A DNA stretch of 64,000 nt from Acanthaster planci. Its lineage: Eukaryota; Echinodermata; Asteroidea; Valvatida; Acanthasteridae. The translations under genes were made by a program, and so were the position numbers. The notes beneath the pieces were generated by a model, which was given only the letters and a program-made list of their open reading frames with translations, was not told the DNA's origin and made no database searches. Within the stretch, counting starts at the first letter, position 1, and every line of letters starts with the position of its first letter. This document shows positions 55,760-64,000 of the stretch, piece by piece. Location: NCBI RefSeq assembly GCF_001949145.1, contig NW_019091375.1, positions 2,977,854-3,041,853 on the forward strand. The letters are read 5' to 3'.

Positions 55760-58700
55760 GTGAGAAATTATATTTCTTAAATTAAGTTAAATGTAGTAGA
55801 TTTGCCGTAGATTGACACCATAAACAGCGTCACCTGTTGCCAGGGGCAATGACATCATTTTGAAAGCCTACAAATCCATGACCACTTAGCTTCCCTATCC
55901 CTGCATGTCACATCTTGCCATATCCTACATCCAAAAAAACCACAAAACAAGCTTTTAGAATGCAGGTATTTGGCAAAATTTCAGAAAAAGAACTTCAGAC
56001 CAACAGTCACTATTGAAGGGACACTCCATTCAGACTGTTTGGTTGAAAATCCTTTGTAAACTTTCCCGTGAATTGTACGTGCTTTGTCAAAATAAATCTG
56101 TACTCTCTCTTAGAAATCAGGGAGCAACATGCCTTCGGCCTCTTGAGTGAAGACGCCAAAGTACAACAAGGAATTTGGCACAAAATCCCTTGTTTGGCCT
56201 ACCGTCCTGGTGAAGAATTGGATGGGATCATTTGGTACAAAGGATCAAGAATAGATGACCTTGGAACACAGAGGCTCATCAGTCGAAAGGGAGCTGATTA
56301 CTTTCCAACTACCGAAAGATACGCATTTTCATCTGATGAATCTAGTCTCTTAATAAAAGGCGTCGAGAAGACCGACGAAGGGACATACCTGTGTCAGGTC
56401 ATCCCAGAAAATTCACTCTTTCGAGCAAAAGGCGTTCATATCAACGTTATTGGTAAGACTGCAAACACTTTAACAGTAGTATGGTGTCACCACTTAATTA
56501 ATGTATGCCACATAATTTGACTTCAGTGTTTACAAAAAGCAAAGTTATACTGTACTGCACTTCCTTATTGTTCTCTGGAACATTATTTGTTCTTCAATTT
56601 TCCGGACAGGCCTCCATACAACTGTCAACCCAACGTAATCTTTCAATGATGCCCCTAATTCAAAAATTATTTCAAAATGAAGAACAACCAAATGAAAAAC
56701 TAGAGACCATTAGGTAGATTACAATTTGGGGTTTGCAATTCTAGTACATACACTCTTTACGAAATGGCGGTGACATATCGGGAATGTTAGTCTCATTTTT
56801 CACAAGATGCTTCGTGATAAATTCAATAATAAGTCCAATTCTGTTTTCTGTTGGACCCTCCCTACAGGATCATATCACTCTCCAAATAAGCAACGTCACT
56901 ACGATATTTTCCAAATTTATCCCTGTACAGCATAACAACACTGGTCTGTTTTGTTGAGCAAATTAATTATGTAGAAAAGCTGGTTACTCGATCCTTCGAA
57001 TTTGGTGTGAAGTTTCGCCCTGAGGCTAGGCCTTGAGTGATGGTCGCAATGATACAGGGCTCTTGGTATAGCTTTCTTCTGTGGAGAAACATTCGTTCCT
57101 AAATACTCAAAACTCACGCGGCACAGTAGCTAGCACGGGGGCAGGAAGGAAGCCCCGAACCTAAGGGATACAGCCACCTATAATATTAATGAACATGCAT
57201 ACAAGTTCCATGCATGCATGAAATATTTATAAAACTAACATGTTTTAATGATTCGTAAACACAATTCAGGCATTTTTCAAGTCAATGTAATTCTTCTCTG
57301 GATTCAGACAATAATGTAGGACACAAATAAAAGTTATGGTAACCGTTATTCTCACTGAAGCAGGTCTTTGGGAGGTGTCCAGGCTGGATGTTGCAGAAAT
57401 TGAGACCAGTTTTGATAGATCAATTTGCTCTGATTTTGCCAATTCTCGGCCGATCTTCACCTGCTGCATTACGGATCTGCTTTTCATTTTCTCATCTCAT
57501 CTTCTCTGTTGTTTCCAGCTGATTCGTTTCCAGCTGTTATCAGTGACACATCAACTTCTGCACGTTTGGACCAAAGAAGTAGGCAACTGCTACCGTGTCA
57601 GTGTGCTGAACAGGTCACAGAGGGCATTTCCGTAGTTTATTGGTCAGCGGGGAATGGTGTCATTGCAGACACAGAGATCATTGGGGCGCGTTTTTCCGAT
57701 GGCACTTTCATTCAGACTAAGTATGGCACTGATTGCAACATTGATCCCGATGCATCCCTTATCGTAAATTGTCCACGTGCGTTTGCTGACGTTACGAGGC
57801 TATGGTGCCATGTGTTTCTATCCAATGGCACGCAGCGGAATTGTCACACTGACCTGTCATTCGCAGGTAATTTAACGAGTTTGCAAACCTTTCTTAGAAA
57901 AGAAATACACTTACATACTTAAAAATTAGTCATTGCTAATGTTTGAATTCTCGAAATGAATTAAAAATTGGACATTGTTATTTTTCTGTAGCGCCGCCAC
58001 AGCAAACATTTGTCCTAAGTAGGTCCTTTGCATGGTTGAAAACGATATTACTTGTGCATGTAACGTTGTTACGATTACTGGCTGGTTTGGTAAAACAGAA
58101 ACATTCGAGGCAAGCCCGGTAATGAAGGCAACAGAGACAGCTTTCTATCTACAAAAGGGTAGGGAGCAGACTCTTCCATGTGTAGACAAGACGCCTGGCG
58201 ATAAATCTTGCAGTATCCGATGGATGCAAGAGGACAAGGACAGCGGTCGACAGATTCTCCATTACCAGGTTTTCAACAACCACATCACCGCTGAGCCTAC
58301 CTTTCACCTTGCCGTTGACTTCGGTCTCACTATCAAAAGTGTACAAGACAACCATACTGGAAGATACACCTGTTCAAGAGGTGCCGGAAAACCATACACA
58401 ATTATTTCCGCATTCGTTATAGGTAAGTTTCATATCATTTGGTCTCACATAAACGTAAATTTCCATAGAGAAAAAGAGTTCTCCTTTTATTGTTTAAAGC
58501 TTTTTCCGCAGAACAATGTCGTTTAGGTGAAAAGGCTTGCATAATTATTCCCTTCCTCGGTCTTAACATTACTTGGTTGACAAAAGGCAAAACTTTACGT
58601 GCTAGCATGGAGGGTAAAATTCCCAAGCTAAAGACTGTATACCTCACACCCAGAATTTAAAGAAATCGCTGTTCAGGAAGCTTATGGACTGTACCCGCCA

Positions 58701-59746
58701 AAGGGAAATGAACCATCAATGACCAGTGCATGTAGTTTTTTGTTTTCTTTGGAATAGGAAAGGAATGACATTGGCATGTTATTCAATAACTTTAGACAGG
58801 AATAACATGACACGGCTCTGGAGGAACAACAACGTTAATATCTTTACCTATTCCTTCCTAGAATAACCAGCGCTAGCTTTAATAGTCTTATTCTTTGACA
58901 CTTGATGCTGTCGTAGATAGTTTAACACTTTAGGCCAAACTTTTCACCCATTTCAATTGTGTTTTGTAAAAGGTGATTCTTTTCCACTTGATGACATGAA
59001 ATCGATAGCCGCTGATCAGGTGACTTTTGAACCTGGTCAGAGATTCGAACTGCCCTGCCCTGCCAAATCAAACCTATCTGAGACAACCAAGGCAACATTG
59101 GTTTGGTCTTATGGCACCTCAGACAAGCGGTCATCCACTGTTATTGGCACACGGAATCTACCAGATGGTTCAAAAAGTATGTCTGATCTGGGAGGCAAAC
59201 GGTGCTTTGATATAGCTTCAAACGGTTCCCTCCTTTCCAACTGTTCTGATGAAGATGATGTTAGGTACTGGTGTCACGTCTTTCCCCATGATAGTTTGTT
59301 ACGGAGATCCCATGTCGATGTGTCTTTCCACACTCAGAACACTACTCCAAGTAAGTAATATTAAACTCTAGTTTTTGGATTATTGACATTCACAAATGCT
59401 GGCTAGATATCCGAAGTGTTGCCTAAATATGACCTCTGTGAACTACATACGGACAGTAAAATTAAACTGTGCAAAGTTGTAATGGCGTACTCCGTCACGC
59501 ATTATTTGCTGAAAATTCAAAAATGTTTTCTTTATCTTTTATTATGCCGAACTTCAATGAACACCATTGAGATGATTTTTTATTACCAGTTCTTATGTTT
59601 GGGGGAATGTATATATTGACATCTTAGTTTTTTCTGTGTGTTTAGACTCTGCGCAGGTGCCCTGTATGAGACTTCATGTGGCAGGCGTAATCATTGCTTG
59701 TGAGATGATGATTAGACTTGTGCTGTCCTGGAACAATCTGACTTAG
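55669..59746 (+). CDS. Gene 2: four-Ig-domain paralogue without ApoL domain
   Basis: The predicted coding exons are 55669-55759, 56114-56452, 57519-57866, 58099-58422, 58973-59350 and 59646-59746. They sum to 1581 bases, or 526 residues plus a stop without the optional mini-exon at 57992-58018. Exon order, phase 1-1 junctions and domain types match gene 1 through Ig domain 4. After that the genes differ: gene 2 closes with a short hydrophobic tail and a stop, and no ApoL exon follows within the window. The product could be secreted, lipid-anchored or a short membrane protein. Alternatively the last exon uses a different donor (GTGAGA at 59700) leading to exons I could not find. It is on the same strand as gene 1, about 29 kb downstream of it. 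Confidence 0.8.
56114..56452 (+). CDS. Gene 2 exon 2: Ig domain 1 (type A)
   Basis: The 339-base phase 1-1 exon has the same length as its gene 1 counterpart. It encodes KIPCLAYRPGEELDG, IIWYKGS, LLIKGVEKTDEGTYLCQV, a complete V/I-type Ig pattern. The acceptor is CTCTCTTAG and the donor GTAAGA. Similarity to gene 1 is visible along the whole exon, which dates the duplication after this domain was fixed. Confidence 0.92.
57519..57866 (+). CDS. Gene 2 exon 3: Ig-like domain 2 (type B)
   Basis: The 348-base phase 1-1 exon follows TTGTTTCCAG. It shows LLPCQCAEQ, SVVYWSAGNGV, IIGARFSD and RLWCHVFLSNGTQRNCHTD, with an NGT sequon. It is close to gene 1 exon 3. The second-cysteine motif is WCHVF rather than the usual D-x-G-x-Y-x-C. 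Confidence 0.92.
57992..58018 (+). CDS. Gene 2 possible mini-exon
   Basis: A 27-base phase 1-1 candidate follows TTTTTCTGTAG and precedes GTAGGT. It would add nine residues including PPQQTFVL between domains 2 and 3. A phase-matched 42-base candidate sits at the same place in gene 1, which raises the chance that it is real. Confidence 0.4.
   Translation, partial: RRHSKHLS
58099..58422 (+). CDS. Gene 2 exon 4: Ig domain 3 (type A)
   Basis: The 324-base phase 1-1 exon ends at a GTAAGT donor. The acceptor at AAAACAG (58098) is poor in pyrimidines and was chosen because it gives an 18-residue lead-in to FYL, the same as gene 1. The domain has TLPCVDK, SIRWMQED, FGLTIKSVQDNHTGRYTC, with an NHT sequon. 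It is slightly longer than its gene 1 counterpart, mainly in the middle. Confidence 0.85.
58973..59350 (+). CDS. Gene 2 exon 5: Ig-like domain 4 (type B)
   Basis: The 378-base phase 1-1 exon starts after AAAAG and ends at GTAAGT. It reads ELPCPAK, TLVWSYGTSDKRSSTVIG, CFDIASNGSLLSNCS and DVRYWCHVFPHDSL, closely matching gene 1 domain 4. Sequons NLS, NGS and NCS are visible. The exon ends with a threonine-rich HTQNTTPS stem. Confidence 0.92.
59646..59746 (+). CDS. Gene 2 last coding exon: short hydrophobic tail
   Basis: After TGTGTTTAG the frame, joined in phase 1, reads NSAQVPCMRLHVAGVIIACE and ends at TAG 59744-59746, with a moderately hydrophobic tail containing one glutamate and one arginine. 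It is not a convincing transmembrane helix. A small-residue triplet followed by a hydrophobic C-terminus is compatible with a GPI signal, but weakly. A good internal donor (GTGAGA, 59700) would make a 54-base phase 1-1 exon instead and imply further exons downstream. Confidence 0.5.
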
Positions 59747-59967
59747 TTTGACGGTTTCATCTTATCATTTGGCACACTTTAAGCTTTTTTAACGATACTT
59801 GTTATCTTTGTTTATATTATTTTTTAAATTATTGTTCTTCTTGTTATTCATTTTATTATTGCATGTTGTTACTAGAATCTGTTTGTTATCTCTCTCTAAT
59901 TGGTATCCCTGTTGTAACCGATGCTGCTCCTTTTATTGGATACTTTTTATTTTATTTTTTGTTTTGC

Positions 59968-59973
59968 AATAAA
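59968..59973 (+). terminator. Gene 2 candidate poly(A) signal AATAAA
   Basis: The AATAAA lies 222 bases after the candidate stop codon, within an A-rich run. It supports an end of gene 2 here, but such strings are common in AT-rich sequence. Confidence 0.5.
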
Positions 59974-62900
59974 AAAAATAATGTGTGAACCGCTAACCTG
60001 AGAAAAACCTATTCGTCGGGAACGTGATACACCTGTAGGTGAGCCTATTCGAAGAGTTGCGCTTTGAGGCAAATTGAGAAACACAGCAGGTGTTCACTGG
60101 GGTTTAGGGGAGGGGTTGTTTTGTGGGATGTGAGTTTTAGTTGTTATTTTTATTTTCGGTTTTGTTTTGCTTTGGCTATTATTTTTGTTTTCTGCTTTCA
60201 TTTTGGGTTTTATGCTTGGGAACTAGGAATTGTTTTAAAGAGTGCTGCGTAATCCTGGTTTTTATGATGTGCAACGAGATCAGGATAAACAAAGGACGTT
60301 ATTCAAAACAAATACATGTAGGCAAAGTTTGGTTAGAAAAGGATAAGGGATTATTGCATTAGTGGTAAGTAAGGTTTGAAAAATTCTTGGCACGTTCCCC
60401 TGGGAATGTCTCCCTAATTTATAAAGGGTAATTATTATAACTTTTCGTTATTAGTTATTTCTTCATCTTATACACCATTATTATTAATCTGCGTCGTATA
60501 TTTTTGCATCAATATTTCTTTTGCACGCAGAATGGTACGTTTGTTGTTGATGTATTTTTTATTTATTTTATTTTTGGTTCATTTCAAGGGCGTAGCTTAT
60601 TATTCCCCCGTGCAACAAAAGCCACTACCCCAAAAATAAGGCAAAACAAATCATTGCCAGGTACAGAGAATACTGACACATCAAAGGCATTTAGACACTT
60701 AGAGATCGAAAAGCAAACCTGATTTGGTTTCCAATCGTAAATATCTGCAATCTGCGATCTTATACTTAACGGTCGTAATGATCTACGACATTTTTTGTAA
60801 TACTTAGTTCTTTGCAAAACTAAACATAGCAACCACGACGTCTGGTCCTAGTGGTATGTGGAACCCGCAAAAAATGTCCAACAATTTGGGAAAATGGCCC
60901 CAAACTAAGCAATAACTGGAATCAGGTGACACAAATGAGGCCCTATTCATATGTCAAGTGTTCTTGTAGTCATTGCTGTTATTGTGTTATTGTTACCATT
61001 ATTATTATTATTCCTGTTTTTATTTTCATGTAATGGTACTTTGCTTTTTTACTTCCACTGATGCATGATCACTGTTTCTGCTAACCTTGTTGGTTATTAT
61101 TGTTAATTTTTACTGTTGCAGTTATATTTTTTTGCCATATACAGTTTCAACTATATCATGGGTACTGTTACCTGTGTCGCTGTGTTGCCTTTGCAAACTT
61201 TCTTATTTTTCATGTTATTATTTTTGCAGTCGTAACTGCTGTTATTGGTATATATTTCATTGTTGTTTTGTTTTGATGATTCTTTTTTTTCTCTCTCTTA
61301 TCGTTTTATTTCTGTTTTTCCATAGTTTAATGACGTATTTGGACGTTTTGACACATTTTTTGCACGTGTCAGCGTTTCAGCCTTGCACTTTGTCAGGGGT
61401 ATGAAGCAAAGGGGTTGAAACTTATTCGCCCATATGTTTGCGAGGGACACGTTATTGAGTTATTTGTTTCCCACACGTTCGCTTTTTAAAGGAAGTCTGT
61501 ATTGGAATAGAGTTTTGTTCCAATGAGTTCATACCGATTTACTATTTTGCACAAGGATATGAATATTAACAATAATTAAATCAATTGGCAAAAATATTAA
61601 AATTAAGATAGACGTTTAGAATTCGAATGAAGTGGACATTATGTAAATGCGCTTTGTTTTGACATTAGTGTTGCTACATTTTATCTTAAGATGAGTGTCC
61701 TATCATCGCCTGCGACAAGAAATTGTTGCCAGTTGATTAGGTAACCTGAGGAATGAGTATTCTTGAAGAGCTACTCTGTGTCGAATAGTTTGTTTGACCA
61801 ACAGCAAGTTAGAATGAGCATTTACCCAGAGTCACAGCATTTTCAGATGTGGGTCATTCAGTAGCAGGTGGCAACTGATTTTTTTGTGCATCACTGAGAT
61901 GTAGGCCTATAGAAGTATCAGGTATAGGCCCTAGGTCACGTAATTATCTTAAGATGAGCTGCGTTCCGTTATTTTTTAAGTCTCATGATGTCAGTGCAAC
62001 ATTTTATGTGCTAATGTGAAGCTTTCCATGCTTATTTACATCTGATGTTAAGAAAGCAAGCAAGAACTAAAAAAACCTTCAATGCCATTCTGACTTTAAA
62101 AAATGCGAAGTGTATAGTGAAGTTGATTGGAACCATGGTTTATTCATTGATTCGTACGCTTACATGCACTTTTACCGGTGGTGTTTAATTACAGGATTTT
62201 AAGATCTGTTACAGAACAGCGGTACCCGAAACACAAACCTGGTTAGTTTGGCATTGTTCTTATTTGGGGTTCAAGAGTCCTTTTATTCATTATTTGTTAT
62301 TTTTAACACATTTTAAAAACATTTTCTTAAGCATACCGGTAATTGGTGTTCATTTTGGTTTAACCCTGAATATTATTAAACAAGTTAGAACAATGTTCAC
62401 ATATATCTTGTGATGTATTCAGTCAAGAAAGTGAAAGTGCCTTAACTGAACTGGATACAGTAAGCCTTTTAACTTTTATTCGATACTAATCGTTAAGAAC
62501 TGTTGAGTCACATTTCGTGTGTTGAATGTTACAATCACTCTTACCTCTTTATCTCAGAATTCAGTTAAAACACATTTGAGTCAACAGATATAAGGTAGCA
62601 CCACAGATAATTTGTTTTAATCTTTAAACATCCTCCATAACGTGAACATGCTAACAAAATAATAATGGATTTAATTTGTTTGATCAGTTGTAGCCTATGT
62701 TGTGGGAGCTGATACACCTACTTGCAAAGAAAATACTAAACCCTAAAACAAAAACAAGCAAATCAGATCCAACGCCTGGCGGATATACTTGTGATATGTA
62801 TGTGTATACTGTTAAATTTGCATTGCTGAGTTGCTCTGGTGAATCGAGAATTGGTATATAGGAGATTATGTGTCCATTCAGGCTGATTTAGGTGTTAGTG

Positions 62901-64000
62901 AGCAAGAGAGGACATTTTGAACCCTACGTAGCGAAATCCATCACGTTCTCTGTGTAACGAGTGAATTTGAAGAATCTGGTTGAATTTGTAAAACATGATA
63001 TTTAATATTCACTTTTTAGTCCTTGCAACTAGGCCTACTCTTTATCTGTTGCCGATTGGCAGTTCATCCGCTTTATTTTCACTGACATGCAAATAAACAG
63101 TAAAAGTAAAATAAATGTTTTGATTGATCAGACGTAGAAAGAGAAACAATTTCTTTTAGTCGACTTTTAATCGAAGTTTTTGTCAACTATAAAGTGTATA
63201 TGAACTTTGGAAAAGTGCGTATATGTGCTGTGATGTCTGTTCTCTCTTTTTTTTAAAATTTATTTCCTACAGCATGATTTGGGATCAGATTGCCAAGTGG
63301 TATTTCATGCTATAGATTAGAAAAACACTTCAAGAATGAAAATGGAACTGAACACCCCAAAATCAAATAAGCCTGATACAGCATGACCCAGCACCGTCTA
63401 ACAGAACTTTCACTCTGTTTTTAGGGTGGGTAGTTTGTGTTAATTTTCCCCCAATTTTGTATTTCTTATTTATAACCACCCTTTTACTCTTCAGAGTTAA
63501 AAATCAAACTTTTAAATTCACCGGAGTCTAATAAGCGTGTACGCATAATCCAAAGGTTAGACACATTAGCAATTGTGACGTAAGGCCTTGCTTGGGCTTG
63601 ATCTTGACTTGTGATCTCATCTGTTTAACGCTTTAAACCAGAGTTGAAAGGCTTTTCCAGGAGACCTTTAGGATTTTATTCTAAAAAGATATATGTGTTA
63701 AACCGTAAAAAGTTTACCATATGCAAATGCGTTTTGAATCTGAATGTAACGAGTCTAGGCTTATTTGGAACTTGCCTTTAAGAACTTGGGACTTGAATTG
63801 AGACTCATTTCTTACACGGGGGATTTGCTGAAACATTAAATTTTGTGTCAATTACCTTTATGGCGACCTTTGAAGGATAAAATCAGTCACCAAAGACGCA
63901 CCCGGGCCACGCGCACCACGTGCTGGTGGCGCAGCCATATTTTCGTGGGATGACGTTTACATCAGATAACTTCGAGAATAAATACAAATTTGAGTTGTCC
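59974..64000. other. AT-rich downstream sequence, no gene seen
   Basis: ORFs in this stretch are T-rich translations of ATT/TTTATT runs (for example 60960-61300). No ApoL, Ig or transposase motif was recognised on either strand. A 20-base phrase near 62216 (ACAGCGGTACCCGAAACAC) matches one near 3280 in gene 1 intron 1, with one difference, and may be a dispersed repeat. Confidence 0.4.

Noticed and set aside
60064-61404. Hydrophobic ORFs downstream of gene 2 as possible transmembrane exons
   Set aside because: They are T-rich translations of ATT/TTT runs rich in F, L and C, without suitable splice sites in the needed phase. Not accepted as the missing transmembrane exon.

Overview
The window is eukaryotic nuclear DNA from an animal. 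Genes are split by GT-AG introns, retroelement debris is dense, and there is no operon-like packing. The transposon mix (CR1-like and L1/Tx1-like LINEs, Ty3/gypsy, DIRS, Penelope, hAT, a protein-primed polymerase fragment of Polinton type), the tRNA-derived SINEs and the frequent string TAGGCCTA suggest a marine invertebrate, most likely a deuterostome such as an echinoderm. That assignment is an inference I could not test.

Two related genes lie in tandem on the + strand. Gene 1 (coding exons 1811-26577) encodes a signal peptide, four immunoglobulin-like domains (one per phase-1 exon), a transmembrane exon and two last exons that read as an apolipoprotein-L (ApoL) domain. The predicted product is a cell-surface Ig receptor with a putative membrane-inserting ApoL module in the cytosol. 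Gene 2 (55669-59746) has the same signal-peptide and four-Ig layout, exon for exon, but ends in a short hydrophobic tail; no ApoL exon is visible in the 4 kb after it. In both genes the Ig domains alternate between two types (A-B-A-B), so a two-domain unit was probably duplicated before the genes were.

Layout: 1-418, CR1-like reverse transcriptase fragment (minus strand) ending in a hairpin. 1795-1910, signal-peptide exon of gene 1. 1911-20994, a 19 kb first intron holding a broken Ty3/gypsy element, SINEs, fold-back repeats and a long palindrome. 20995-26732, the remaining exons of gene 1 and its poly(A) signal. 28270-31860, a broken L1/Tx1-like LINE with an inverted-repeat insertion. 34750-36185, a decayed protein-primed DNA polymerase; 36186-36985, a Penelope-like fragment joined to it. 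40500-46475, a broken DIRS element split by an hAT transposon with an exact 8-bp target duplication, followed by a GAGTAC-rich non-autonomous element. 48840-52595, a fold-back repeat, a sequence gap and a tandem duplication. 55659-59973, gene 2. 59974-64000, AT-rich sequence without a recognisable gene.

How the genes might work together (inference): gene 1 looks like a recognition receptor carrying its own membrane-active effector, and gene 2 like a partner, decoy or secreted/anchored form with the same ectodomain. Exon boundaries were read by eye from splice consensus, conserved phase and agreement between the two paralogues. No transcript evidence was available.
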